Source: Ignavibacteria bacterium UBA2333 (GTDB lineage: Bacteria > Bacteroidota > Ignavibacteria > Kapaibacteriales > Kapaibacteriaceae). Taken from it: 64,000 bases of DNA. The notes beneath the pieces were generated by a model, which saw only the letters and a program-made list of their open reading frames with translations, searched no databases and was not told where the DNA came from. The translations under genes were made by a program, and so were the position numbers. Every line of letters begins with the position of its first letter. Within the stretch, counting starts at the first letter, position 1. The stretch covers positions 115,587-179,586 of the forward strand of contig DDUR01000034.1 in NCBI GenBank assembly GCA_002344895.1, given 5' to 3'. Shown piece after piece: positions 34,223 through 43,641 of this stretch.

Positions 34223-36376
34223 ATGTACGAATACGAAGTAACGACAGCCGCACGTAACTGGCGACTCGAAGGCGTCAAGACGCCCAGTCCGTCCGACGTT
34301 GTGACCGATGTTTTTGCCAGCGATGTGTTAACAACCGAAGAGCTGCGTCAGCGGCTCAGTAAACCTGTTTGGCGCTCATTACAGGCTACGATGGAGCGTG
34401 GTGCGGCTGTTGATCCAGCGATAGCCGACACGGTAGCACTCGCGATGAAGACGTGGGCAATGGAGAAGGGGGCTACACACTACACGCACTGGTTCCAGCC
34501 ACTGACTGGATTGACTGCCGAAAAACATGAGAGCTTTGTTATGCCAACGAGTGATGGTACGGCCATCTCTCAATTCAGTGGCAAGGAACTCATTCAGGGT
34601 GAACCAGATGCATCTTCGTTTCCAAGTGGTGGACTCCGTGCGACGTTCGAAGCACGCGGTTATACGGCTTGGGATCCAACGTCGCCAGCATTTATCATGC
34701 GACATGGTAACGGAGCTACGTTATGTATTCCCACGGCGTTTGCATCGTGGACAGGAGAGGCACTTGACCATAAGACACCACTCTTGAGATCGATGGAGAC
34801 ACTTCATTCGGCTTCGATGAAGGCTCTTGGACTCTTTGGGATAAACGATGTCACGAAGGTTTCCAGTACCGTAGGAGCTGAGCAAGAGTATTTCCTCATC
34901 GACGAAGAGTTCTTCTACCGTCGCCCGGATCTTATGCTGTGTGGACGCACACTTTTTGGTGCGCGCCCTCCACGTGGACAGGAACTTGAGGATCACTATT
35001 TCGGATCAATTCCTGAAAGAATTCTCACGTTTATGACAGATGCCGAGCATCAGTTGTATGCCCTGGGAATTCCGATTAAAACGCGTCACAACGAGGTGGC
35101 ACCGGGTCAATATGAAGTTGCTCCAATTTTCGAGCAAAGTAACGTGGCTGCTGACCATCAGCAACTCGTGATGCAGGTACTGAGGAATACTGCTCGGAAG
35201 TATGGCCTTGTTTGTCTGCTCCATGAAAAGCCCTTTGCCGGCATCAATGGTTCCGGCAAACACGTGAACTGGTCAGTAGCTACTGACACTGGACTAAATC
35301 TGCTTGAACCAGGAGATACGCCTCAGACGAATATGTTATTCCTGTTCTTCTGCGCAGCCGTGATTAAAGCAGTTGACGAACATCAGGACCTGTTGCGAAC
35401 ATGTGTTGCATCGGCATCTAATGATCATCGCCTTGGTGCAAATGAAGCTCCACCTGCCATCATGTCAATCTTCCTCGGTGATGAACTGACGGAAATCTTT
35501 GAGCGCATCGTCAGTGGAAAGGGAACAGCCTCACGTAAGGCGGGACTTCTTGGACTCGGTTCACCAGTATTACCACCACTCCCGCGTCATGCAGGTGATC
35601 GGAACAGAACGTCACCCTTTGCCTTTACTGGTAATAAGTTCGAATTCAGAGCAGTTGGATCTTCACAGTCGGTGAGTTTCCCAATCACCGTCCTGAATGT
35701 GATTGTAGCAGAAGCGATCCTCGACTTAGCTGGAAAGATCGAAGCGAAGACGAAGAAGAAGGTGGCGTTTGATGCGGCACTTGTTGACGTCTTGAAAGAT
35801 GTGTACAGTCACCACGGCCGTATTGTGTTTAACGGAGATGGATACTCGTCGAAATGGCACAAGGAGGCAGAAAAGCGCGGATTACTCTCATTGCCAACAG
35901 CCGTTGACGCCATCGAACGTCTCATGGACACGAAGAATACGAAGTTGTTCTCAAAGGCAAATGTTCTAACCGATCGCGAACTCGAAGCACGTCAAGAAGT
36001 CATGTTCGACCAGTACTTCAAAACGGTGAACATCGAAGGCGAAACAACAGAATGGATGGCGCGCACACAGATTCTTCCAGGAGCACTGTCATTCCTGCGG
36101 GAAGTTTCCGGAATCAATATTCCATCGCGGGCGGTTGATCGAACGGCTTCATCTCTTGCCACTACAATCGACTCGTTAAGTGATGCTTTGGAACGTCTGG
36201 GTGCGGCTAATGCTGAGCTCGGTGGCGATGACGTTCATGCGAAATCGCGTCACATGCGTGATAATGTATTGCCTGCCATGAATGACGTTCGTGTTGCTGC
36301 AGACGCTCTTGAACGTATTGTCGCTCATGATCACTGGCCACTTCCGGGATATCGCGAAATGTTGTTCGTAAAGTAA
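34223..36376 (+). CDS. glnN: glutamine synthetase type III
   Basis: ATP-dependent ammonium assimilation into glutamine. 717 residues, the normal GSIII length. Seen: MEKGATHYTHWFQPLTG, AEKHESFVMPTSDGTAIS, FSGKELIQGEPDASSFPSGG, GAEQEYFLIDEEFFYRRPD, RHNEVAPGQYEVAPIFEQSN, FAGINGSGKHVNWS and FTGNKFEFRAVGSSQSVSFP. GSIII is frequent in Bacteroidota and cyanobacteria. Directly preceded by an Lrp-type regulator gene. I see no TAnnTTTG element in the 54-base gap, so co-transcription with the regulator is likely. Confidence 0.97.
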   Translation: MYEYEVTTAARNWRLEGVKTPSPSDVVTDVFASDVLTTEELRQRLSKPVWRSLQATMERGAAVDPAIADTVALAMKTWAMEKGATHYTHWFQPLTGLTAEKHESFVMPTSDGTAISQFSGKELIQGEPDASSFPSGGLRATFEARGYTAWDPTSPAFIMRHGNGATLCIPTAFASWTGEALDHKTPLLRSMETLHSASMKALGLFGINDVTKVSSTVGAEQEYFLIDEEFFYRRPDLMLCGRTLFGARPPRGQELEDHYFGSIPERILTFMTDAEHQLYALGIPIKTRHNEVAPGQYEVAPIFEQSNVAADHQQLVMQVLRNTARKYGLVCLLHEKPFAGINGSGKHVNWSVATDTGLNLLEPGDTPQTNMLFLFFCAAVIKAVDEHQDLLRTCVASASNDHRLGANEAPPAIMSIFLGDELTEIFERIVSGKGTASRKAGLLGLGSPVLPPLPRHAGDRNRTSPFAFTGNKFEFRAVGSSQSVSFPITVLNVIVAEAILDLAGKIEAKTKKKVAFDAALVDVLKDVYSHHGRIVFNGDGYSSKWHKEAEKRGLLSLPTAVDAIERLMDTKNTKLFSKANVLTDRELEARQEVMFDQYFKTVNIEGETTEWMARTQILPGALSFLREVSGINIPSRAVDRTASSLATTIDSLSDALERLGAANAELGGDDVHAKSRHMRDNVLPAMNDVRVAADALERIVAHDHWPLPGYREMLFVK

Positions 36377-36389
36377 GGCTCAGCCGAAC

Positions 36390-38627
36390 CTAACGCGTCA
36401 CAACAACACCTGCCGATGTTGATGACGTCGTTGTCATATGCACAATGAAGTACGAACCTGAAGGGAGATCAACAAGAATGTCGTTGATCTCCCTCAGCGT
36501 ATGTGCGGGGTATCGACGTAATTCTTCACCGAGTTGATTATAGACCACGTACGTCCCAACAGGTTGGAATCTGAGCACTCGGCCTGCAATCCAACACGAC
36601 GTAAGTGTGATTGATCCTTCGTCGATATGTGTGCGATATACGTTATGACCGGTCACTTCCATCGCATCAACACTGAGTTCCGTGCGGATTGTGGATCGTA
36701 ACATGGTGCGCCCATGAAGCTGTAATGTTCGTGGAGTTGAAAGGTCGACGTCCCTCCATCGTAATCGCATCGTTCGTTGCCAACCTTCTACCTCTGAATG
36801 TACGATCACTCCATTGGCAGCTGAGTCAACATGCCAAACCGAGGCATCCCACGACATGGTAATGTCCAGATCAACAGTGTCACGGAGTGATGCACTGAGA
36901 CCGATGTTGTAGGAAAGGTGGTCACCAGCCGCCACGACTGTATCTGGGAGGACAAGTCGAACATCTACCGTGTCAACACGACCAGGTGCGACGGTGTCGC
37001 ATGGATTGCCAGGATCAGTTGTATCACAGCCTGGATCAGTTGTATCCGGTGGGTCTGGATCGGTCGTGTCCGGTGGATCGGGATCCGTTGTGTCTGGAGG
37101 ATCGGGATCGTTTGTATCAGGAGGAACTGAGTCGTCTGTTGCATATCCATTAAGTTCAACAATCGGTGAAATGAGACACCGACGCGTCTGGATGTCAAGA
37201 GCAAATGACTCAACCATATGTCCAGCTTTTGTTGGGAGCCACGACACGACAAACGAAAGAACACTGTCTGGCTCTACGTCAGCCGGTAAGTCAGGAACGG
37301 TACGTATCAGTTCTGTTGTACCTGATACGAGACGAGTGCCGAGCACACGAATGGTATCACTCGTAATGTTTTTGATCGTAAAGGCTTTTAATCGACGGAC
37401 ACCCACGGGTATCGTGTCGTATGATACTGTGCCGACAGTTTCAATTGTTGCTACTGCTGTTGACAGTAGGACAAAACGGGCCGTGTCCGTACAACCATTT
37501 ACGGTGGAGCCGATAACGGTATACGTTCCGGTCTGCGTCACTGTAATGGCAGCTGTTGTTTCGCCGGTATTCCATCGCCATGCAACAATATTGTTCGTTG
37601 ATGTTGTGCCAACGAGTAGTGCTCTATCGCCAGCACAGATTGAACGTGGGCCAGTTACTCCGACTCTTGGTGATGCAGCTTGGATGATCGTAATCGTGTC
37701 ACTCGTCCCCGTACAAGCACTCGAGTCCATAACATCGCACCAATACTTGCCAGCAGTGGTAACGGTAATTGATGCACTTGATGCACCAGTATTCCAACGG
37801 TACGTGGCATACCCACTGCGCACACTGAGTGTGGCCGCTTCGCCACTGCAGATCATCGTTGACGATGTTGTGATTTCGGGTTGTAGACGCGTCCCAGCTC
37901 GAATGACGATGCCAATGGTTGTATCGCATGTTCCACCGTCCGGGCGCTGTGTTCGTATACGCACGTCGAGTCGTCCTGAACCTTGCCACTGTGTTCGTAC
38001 GTCGCGTGACGTTCGCCCACGGAGGATCGTTCCTCCGAGTGCTGTCCATTCAAACGTTGAACCCGGCGGAGCATCTACAACTTCATGAATGGTTGTTGAT
38101 CCTGTACAGATTGACGACATGCCCTCAATTCGAGATCGGGCCTTTTGGACGACAACAACGCGAATACTATCACTCCAGGCGCGACATCCAACGGAATCGG
38201 TTACATAGACGCGGTAATAACCTGGAGTCGAAATCTGGATCTCAGGCCCACTTGCACCTGTGTTCCACGTATAGCTCCGGTATCCAAGCGGCGCACGTAA
38301 CCACGCTACTTCTCCCTCGCAGAGGTATTCAATAGGATTACCAATTCGTGGTCGTGGTTTTGGATGTTCTCGTACCGTAATAGATCCAGAGTCACGACTG
38401 CCATCTGCACGACGAATGACCACCGTATACGTGCCCGGTGCCGTGATCAGAATGTTATCGGTTGTCGCTCCAGTGTTCCATCGATACGATGGATAACCGG
38501 ACGGACTCTGCAGCAGAACTGGCCATGATCCCTCACAAACAAGTGTCGGTCCGGTAACGGGAACGACGGCAAGAGCTGCCGTGACAACGGCCAGGAACAC
38601 GGCCATGGTCACGAGATACTTCTTCAC
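36390..38627 (-). CDS. secreted multi-Ig-like protein with T9SS-type tail
   Basis: 745 residues from a GTG that overlaps the topA stop as GTGA. Signal peptide MKKYLVTMAVFLAVVTAALA. Four or more PKD/Ig-like repeats share a frame such as CEGEVAWLRAPLGYRSYTWN, TGASGPEIQISTPGYYRVYV (similar in style to SprB/gliding adhesin domains). A Pro/Asp/Thr linker of eight-residue repeats (PDPPDTTD) follows, then a cohesin-like domain (LPDTVVAAGDHLSYNIGL) and a sorting domain ending AGVVVTR. Likely a surface adhesin or matrix protein. Coupling to topA is odd for a surface protein. Confidence 0.78.
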   Translation of the reverse strand: MKKYLVTMAVFLAVVTAALAVVPVTGPTLVCEGSWPVLLQSPSGYPSYRWNTGATTDNILITAPGTYTVVIRRADGSRDSGSITVREHPKPRPRIGNPIEYLCEGEVAWLRAPLGYRSYTWNTGASGPEIQISTPGYYRVYVTDSVGCRAWSDSIRVVVVQKARSRIEGMSSICTGSTTIHEVVDAPPGSTFEWTALGGTILRGRTSRDVRTQWQGSGRLDVRIRTQRPDGGTCDTTIGIVIRAGTRLQPEITTSSTMICSGEAATLSVRSGYATYRWNTGASSASITVTTAGKYWCDVMDSSACTGTSDTITIIQAASPRVGVTGPRSICAGDRALLVGTTSTNNIVAWRWNTGETTAAITVTQTGTYTVIGSTVNGCTDTARFVLLSTAVATIETVGTVSYDTIPVGVRRLKAFTIKNITSDTIRVLGTRLVSGTTELIRTVPDLPADVEPDSVLSFVVSWLPTKAGHMVESFALDIQTRRCLISPIVELNGYATDDSVPPDTNDPDPPDTTDPDPPDTTDPDPPDTTDPGCDTTDPGNPCDTVAPGRVDTVDVRLVLPDTVVAAGDHLSYNIGLSASLRDTVDLDITMSWDASVWHVDSAANGVIVHSEVEGWQRTMRLRWRDVDLSTPRTLQLHGRTMLRSTIRTELSVDAMEVTGHNVYRTHIDEGSITLTSCWIAGRVLRFQPVGTYVVYNQLGEELRRYPAHTLREINDILVDLPSGSYFIVHMTTTSSTSAGVVVTR
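37010..37125 (-). repeat. 24-bp tandem coding repeat (PDPPDTTD linker)
   Basis: Three to four copies of an eight-codon unit within the T9SS Ig-like protein; an extended Pro/Asp spacer. Third codon positions vary between copies, so the repeat is old or under peptide-level selection. Confidence 0.75.
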
Positions 38628-41071
38628 GAGGGCTTCTCAGGAGATTTTTTTGCTGCAGTCTTTTTCGCGGCAGTTTTCTTTGCTGCAGTCTTCTTTGCTG
38701 CAGTCTTTTTCGCGGCAGTCTTCTTCGCTGCCTTCTTCGTGGTCTCTGTCGTGTCGGACTCATCATCAGCTTTTTTACGCGATGATTTTTTGGCAGCAGG
38801 TGCTTGTTGAGCTGCTAATTGTAAACACTCTTCAAGCGTGAGTGCCGTATAGTCCGTTCCCTTGGGAATACGCACGTTCTGTTTGCCAACAACGATGTAG
38901 GCACCCCAACGGCCCTTCATGATCTTGACTGACGGATCCTCGTCAAACGTTTTTAACGTGCGTTCGGCGATGTTTTGTCGACGTGCAACAATTACTTCAA
39001 TTCCACGGGCTTCGTCAATTGAATACGGATCGTCCGTCTTGGCCAATGAGTAGAACGCTCCGGCATGGTCAATGTACGGTCCAAATCGACCAAGTTTCAC
39101 GTCCATGGGCGAACCTTCAAACATGCCGATGGTGCGAGGGAACTTAAAGAGCTCCAGTACTTCGTCAAGTGTTACCGTGGCAATCGACATTGTCGATGCG
39201 AGACCCTTTTGTTTCTTGTCCTCATCATCGGCATCTCCGATTTGCACAATAGGACCGTATCGAGCGAGACGAACGTAGACATTCTTGCCAGTTTTGGGGT
39301 CTTTCCCAAGCAAGCGCTCACCACTTTGGCGCTCAGCTGTCTCTGACGTCTTCTGTAGGTCTTGCTGGAAAGGTTCGTAGAACTCACGAATCATTTCGGA
39401 CCACTTCAGGTGGCCCTGTGCGATTTCATCGAATTGTTTCTCAACGCTGGCAGTAAAGCCGTAGTCGAGGATTGCATCAAAGTGTTTCGTAAGGAAGTCT
39501 GTCACGACCGATCCGATATCCGTCGGAAACAGTTTGTTCCGTTCAGCACCAGTGTTTTCAACTTCAACAACACGCTGAATCGACTCTGCCTCAAGGATGA
39601 GGGAACGAACCTCACGTGTGCGTCCATCACGATCTTCCTTCACCACATAGCCGCGGTTCTGAATCGTTGAAATGGTTGGAGCATATGTTGATGGTCGGCC
39701 GATACCAAGTTCCTCGAGCTTCTTTACGAGTGAGGCTTCCGTATACCGTGCTGGTGGACGGGCATACCGCTCTTGGGCACGCACGTTCTGACAAGCAAGA
39801 ATCATGCCCGGTGTTAACGGAGGCAACATTTTTGACGTGTCGTCATCCTGCTGCTCTTCGTCCGACGACTCCATGTAGACTTTAAGGAATCCATCAAAAA
39901 TGAGCACTTCACCAGTGGCAATGAGAACGTCCGACACTGTCGAGATAGCTATCTGAGCAGTTGTTCGTTCAAGTTTTGCATCCGCCATCTGAGAGGCGAT
40001 GGAGCGTTTCCATATCAGGTCGTACAGTTTACGATGGGCGTCCGTTTCACCGGCAGACTTACGCGAAAAGTCCGTTGGACGAATGGCTTCGTGAGCCTCC
40101 TGAGCACTAGCAACCTTCGTCTGGTAATTTCTCGGATTGCTGTAGTCGTTTCCGTAGGCCGTGAGAACTTCTGCCCGAGCACCGTCAATCGCTAGTTCGG
40201 AGAGATTCACGGAATCTGTCCGCATGTACGTGATTAAGCCCTGCTCATACAAATCCTGCGCAAGCTTCATCGTTCGAGAGAGCGAGTAACCAAGTTTTCT
40301 ACTTGCTTCCTGCTGCAGGGTAGATGTTGTGAAAGGGGCAGAGGGGGTTTTGCGGGCGGGTTTTGTCTCCAGCCCCTTCACCGAAAAGGTGGCCCCTTTA
40401 CATTGCTCAAGAAATGCACGCGCTTCATCCTCGGTATCAAATCGTTTTGGCAGCTCTGCGGTAAACGTTTTTCCGTTGATGACAAAGTGGGCAGTTACAC
40501 GGAACTGTGAAGACGACACGAAATCCTGAATCTCGCGCTCACGTTCAACAACGAGACGTACGGCAACGGACTGTACACGGCCTGCACTGAGGTTTCGTTG
40601 GACCTTTCTCCATAGAACAGGTGACAGACCATAACCCACAAGTCGGTCAAGTACACGCCGTGCCTGTTGAGCATCGACAAGATTCGTGTCAATACTTCTC
40701 GGATTTGCAACGGCCTTCAGGATAGCTGGTTTCGTGATTTCGTGAAATACGATACGTCGAGTCTTCTCCGGAAGGAGATCCAGCGCCTCGTAGAGGTGCC
40801 ATGCAATGGCTTCTCCTTCGCGGTCTTCGTCGCTCGCGAGCCAGACGAGTTCTGCCTGACGAGCCATTTTACGAAGGTCGGCGACGAGTTTCTTTTTGTC
40901 TTCGGATATCTCGTAGACGGGTTGGAAATTGTGCTCAATGTCGATGGCCTTGTCGTTGCCAGGCAGGTCACGGATGTGACCCATACAGGACGTAACGACG
41001 AAGTCGTCACCCAGATACTTCTGGATGGTTTTGGCTTTGGACGGTGATTCGACGATGACAAGATTCTTCAT
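38624..41071 (-). CDS. topA: DNA topoisomerase I with Lys/Ala-rich C-terminal tail
   Basis: Type IA topoisomerase relaxing negative supercoils. 815 residues. TOPRIM domain (MKNLVIVESPSKAKTIQKYL, LASDEDREGEAIAWHLYEAL), SAGRVQSVAVRLVVERERE, and the active-site Tyr282 in GLITYMRTDSVNL. The C-terminus carries topoisomerase C-repeats (RYGPIVQIGD, GRFGPYIDHAG, GRWGAYIVVG) in place of Cys zinc fingers, then a tail of five A-A-K-K-T units. Such basic tails aid DNA binding and processivity in actinobacterial TopA (family knowledge). An antisense dispersed element lies at 40331. Confidence 0.96.
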   Translation of the reverse strand: MKNLVIVESPSKAKTIQKYLGDDFVVTSCMGHIRDLPGNDKAIDIEHNFQPVYEISEDKKKLVADLRKMARQAELVWLASDEDREGEAIAWHLYEALDLLPEKTRRIVFHEITKPAILKAVANPRSIDTNLVDAQQARRVLDRLVGYGLSPVLWRKVQRNLSAGRVQSVAVRLVVEREREIQDFVSSSQFRVTAHFVINGKTFTAELPKRFDTEDEARAFLEQCKGATFSVKGLETKPARKTPSAPFTTSTLQQEASRKLGYSLSRTMKLAQDLYEQGLITYMRTDSVNLSELAIDGARAEVLTAYGNDYSNPRNYQTKVASAQEAHEAIRPTDFSRKSAGETDAHRKLYDLIWKRSIASQMADAKLERTTAQIAISTVSDVLIATGEVLIFDGFLKVYMESSDEEQQDDDTSKMLPPLTPGMILACQNVRAQERYARPPARYTEASLVKKLEELGIGRPSTYAPTISTIQNRGYVVKEDRDGRTREVRSLILEAESIQRVVEVENTGAERNKLFPTDIGSVVTDFLTKHFDAILDYGFTASVEKQFDEIAQGHLKWSEMIREFYEPFQQDLQKTSETAERQSGERLLGKDPKTGKNVYVRLARYGPIVQIGDADDEDKKQKGLASTMSIATVTLDEVLELFKFPRTIGMFEGSPMDVKLGRFGPYIDHAGAFYSLAKTDDPYSIDEARGIEVIVARRQNIAERTLKTFDEDPSVKIMKGRWGAYIVVGKQNVRIPKGTDYTALTLEECLQLAAQQAPAAKKSSRKKADDESDTTETTKKAAKKTAAKKTAAKKTAAKKTAAKKTAAKKSPEKPS
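38640..38735 (-). repeat. 15-bp tandem coding repeat in the topA tail
   Basis: Repeated units with GCAGCAAAGAA/GACTGCAG-like sequence encode A-A-K-K-T five times. Resembles the repeat content of the histone H1-like gene at 30216. Confidence 0.75.
40331..40348 (+). repeat. dispersed G-rich 14-mer, antisense copy in topA
   Basis: GAAAGGGGCAGAGGGGGT on the plus strand, antisense; the gene reads T-P-S-A-P-F here, in a linker between domains. Confidence 0.6.
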
Positions 41072-41200
41072 GGGTCACAGCAGTGTCTATGGCAGGAGTG
41101 ACGATGTGTCAAAACGGACGCCAAATGTGACGTCGGACGACACCGTCAGCATGAAAATGGGCAAAATCCCCGAATAGGGAGGTCACGAATCACGAAAACG

Positions 41201-41671
41201 TTAATCGCGACCGTTGTGTTCGCACGTAACAGGGTCGGGGCAGACGGCGAAGATTTGTAGTGAATGTGTGAGTGGTTTAAAGCCAAGATTCTTGGCAACC
41301 GTATCACGAATTCCATCGATTTCTTCAGCTCGAAACTCAACAATGCGACCGCATTCCACACAAATGAGGTGGTCGTGATCAGGCATACGAGAACTGAGCT
41401 CAAAGTGTGCACTATCGCCCTGAAACCGGTGCTTCATGAGGATACTGCACTTTGTCAGAAGGTCCAGCGTAGAATAAATGGTCGCACGAGAGACACTGTC
41501 TCCCTTCGTATTCATATACACATAGAGCTCGTCAGCGCTAAAGTGTCGGTCCAATTCTGCAATCCTGTCCAGGACCTTGTACCGTTCCTGGGTGTTACGG
41601 TACTGTTTGCGTTTGAGAAAGTCGGAAAACTGCTGTTTAAGCGCTTCGACGTCTGGAGATGATGACGGCAT
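41201..41671 (-). CDS. Fur-family metal/peroxide-responsive repressor
   Basis: 156 residues from the ATG at 41671, chosen over the ATG at 41707 because an exact TATATTTGC element ends four bases upstream of it. HTH region YRNTQERYKVLDRIAELDRH and SRATIYSTLDLL; metal-binding HFELSSRMPDHDHLICVECG; second Cys pair CPDPVTCEHNGRD. Could be Fur, PerR or Zur; the Cys pairs suggest a structural zinc site. Its promoter is back to back with that of speA, so it might also repress speA, though no operator palindrome is evident. Confidence 0.9.
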   Translation of the reverse strand: MPSSSPDVEALKQQFSDFLKRKQYRNTQERYKVLDRIAELDRHFSADELYVYMNTKGDSVSRATIYSTLDLLTKCSILMKHRFQGDSAHFELSSRMPDHDHLICVECGRIVEFRAEEIDGIRDTVAKNLGFKPLTHSLQIFAVCPDPVTCEHNGRD

Positions 41672-41675
41672 GACC

Positions 41676-41684
41676 GCAAATATA
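41676..41684 (-). promoter_or_regulatory. -7 promoter element of fur-family gene
   Basis: TATATTTGC on the minus strand, an exact match, four bases before the ATG at 41671. Confidence 0.68.
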
Positions 41685-41691
41685 CTCTTCG

Positions 41692-41700
41692 TAGTTTTGC
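41692..41700 (+). promoter_or_regulatory. -7 promoter element of speA
   Basis: TAGTTTTGC, an exact match, 27 bases before the ATG at 41728; only seven bases separate it from the divergent fur-family element. Confidence 0.68.
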
Positions 41701-41727
41701 GACTCATTTCACACCACCGCAGAAACC

Positions 41728-43623
41728 ATGCGCAAATGGCGAACCGAGGATTCCTCGGAGCTTTACAACGTCCCCGGATGGGGCATCGGCTATTTCGGGA
41801 TCAACTCGAAAGGCCACATCGTCGCCACACCACGAAAGTCAAAGGGCCCTCAGGTTGATCTGAAAGAGCTAATTGATGAGTTAATACTTCGTGACGTCCA
41901 GTTGCCCGTGCTTCTGCGATTTCCCGATATTCTCGATGATCGAATCGAGAAAATTGCCGGGTGTTTTACAAAGGCAGCAACGGAGTATAACTATACTGGC
42001 AAGTACTACAGCGTCTATCCGATCAAGGTGAATCAACAACGTCCCGTTGTTGAAGAGCTTGTACGACATGGTAAACGTTTTAACATTGGACTCGAAGCAG
42101 GTTCCAAACCAGAGCTGCATGCTGTTCTGGCGATCATGGATAATGAAGAGGCCTTGATCATCTGTAATGGGTACAAGGACGAAGACTTCATCGAGTTGGC
42201 ACTCCTTGCCCAGAAGATGGGTAAACGTATCTATATCGTTGTCGAAAAGCTCAATGAGCTGCGATTGATTCGTTCGGTGGCAGAGCGTTTGAAGGTGCGG
42301 CCAAACATCGGTATCCGAATCAAATTAGCCTCATCGGGTAGTGGCAAATGGGAAGAGTCCGGTGGTGACCAATCAAAGTTTGGTCTAAATGCCTCTGAAC
42401 TCATTGAAGCTATCGACTACGGCCGCGAACACGATTTACTTGACTGTTTTAAGCTGATTCACTTCCACCTTGGCTCACAGATCACGAACATCCGCAAGAT
42501 CAAGGCTGGCCTAAATGAGGTAGCGCAATTCTACGTGCAGTTGATGCAAATGGGATGTGCCATCAGTTTTGTGGACATCGGTGGGGGACTTGGCGTGGAC
42601 TATGACGGTTCACGGTCGTCCGTCTCCTCAAGCATTAACTACTCCATTCAGGAGTATGCAAACGATGCAATTGCTACCCTCGCTCAAGCAGCGACAAAGA
42701 ATGAGTTGCCACATCCGAACGTAATCACGGAGTCGGGTCGTGCCCTGACAGCTCACCACTCAGTATTAGTGTTTAACGTTCTCGAAACGTCGAGTGTACC
42801 CACATGGACGTCGAAGGATCGTGTGAACAAGAAGGATCATGAACTCGTTCGTGAGCTACACGGAATCCTTCAGTCGCTGAATAGTCGTACGATGCTTGAG
42901 GCATGGCACGACACACAACAAGTTCGCGAAGAGGTACTTGATCGATTCTCACTTGGACTTGTTGATCTGCGAACACGGGCACAAACAGAAAAGCTCTACT
43001 GGTCTATCGCCCATAAGATTGCAGAACTTTCGGAAGAACTTAAACAAGTACCTGAGGAGCTCCGACAGCTAGGAAAACTTCTTGCCGACAAGTACTTCTG
43101 CAACTTCTCGTTGTTCCAATCGCTGCCAGATTCATGGGCAATCGATCAACTTTTCCCCATTATGCCAATCCATCGGCTTACCGAAAAGCCGTCACGTGTT
43201 GCAACGCTGCAAGACATTACGTGTGACTCGGATGGGAAGATTGATCACTTTATCGGACTTCGTGACTTTAAAACGTCACTGCCAGTTCATCCATTAAAAA
43301 CAGGCGAGCCGTACTACGTTGGTGTGTTTCTTGTAGGAGCATATCAGGAGATTCTCGGCGACCTTCATAATCTGTTTGGCGACACCAATGCTGTTCACGT
43401 TGTCTGTACAGAGAAGGGCTACTCCATCGATCAGGTAATCGATGGTGAATCAGTCGCCGATGTACTGGACTACGTGCAGTTTGACGCAAAAAAACTCGTC
43501 CGTACCATGGAAGCATGGGTGAGTGCATCCGTCAAAGAAAAACGGATTACAGTTCAGGAAGGCAAAGAATTCCTTGCCATCTACCGTTCTGGACTCTACG
43601 GATATACGTATCTGGAAGAGTAA
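41728..43623 (+). CDS. speA: biosynthetic arginine decarboxylase
   Basis: PLP enzyme making agmatine for polyamine synthesis. 631 residues, the usual size. N-terminus WGIGYFGINSKGHIVATPRK, PLP lysine Lys100 in SVYPIKVNQQRPVVEELV, GLEAGSKPELHAVLA, IGIRIKLASSGSGKWEESGG, SFVDIGGGLGVDYDGSRS, and ITESGRALTAHHSVL. C-terminal part FIGLRDFKTSLPVHPL and EPYYVGVFLVGAYQEILGDL. Past the stop, arms CCGACGA and TCGTCGG (43632-43652) could form a hairpin between the two convergent genes, but there is no T run. Confidence 0.96.
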   Translation: MRKWRTEDSSELYNVPGWGIGYFGINSKGHIVATPRKSKGPQVDLKELIDELILRDVQLPVLLRFPDILDDRIEKIAGCFTKAATEYNYTGKYYSVYPIKVNQQRPVVEELVRHGKRFNIGLEAGSKPELHAVLAIMDNEEALIICNGYKDEDFIELALLAQKMGKRIYIVVEKLNELRLIRSVAERLKVRPNIGIRIKLASSGSGKWEESGGDQSKFGLNASELIEAIDYGREHDLLDCFKLIHFHLGSQITNIRKIKAGLNEVAQFYVQLMQMGCAISFVDIGGGLGVDYDGSRSSVSSSINYSIQEYANDAIATLAQAATKNELPHPNVITESGRALTAHHSVLVFNVLETSSVPTWTSKDRVNKKDHELVRELHGILQSLNSRTMLEAWHDTQQVREEVLDRFSLGLVDLRTRAQTEKLYWSIAHKIAELSEELKQVPEELRQLGKLLADKYFCNFSLFQSLPDSWAIDQLFPIMPIHRLTEKPSRVATLQDITCDSDGKIDHFIGLRDFKTSLPVHPLKTGEPYYVGVFLVGAYQEILGDLHNLFGDTNAVHVVCTEKGYSIDQVIDGESVADVLDYVQFDAKKLVRTMEAWVSASVKEKRITVQEGKEFLAIYRSGLYGYTYLEE

Positions 43624-43641
43624 ACAATTCCACCGACGACA

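Noticed and set aside
34470..34486. GAGAAGGGGGCTAC in glnN and similar single G-run sites (6066, 63250)
   Set aside because: Only one G run is present, so they are half-matches expected by chance.
37010..37125. Possible CRISPR-like repeats
   Set aside because: The repeats are contiguous 24-bp coding units with no spacers, and no cas genes are present.
36970..38088. Long plus-strand ORF (372 codons) antisense to the Ig-like gene
   Set aside because: It mirrors the repeat structure of the real gene on the other strand, has no ribosome site or signal, and its composition is a shadow of the Pro/Asp/Thr coding repeats.
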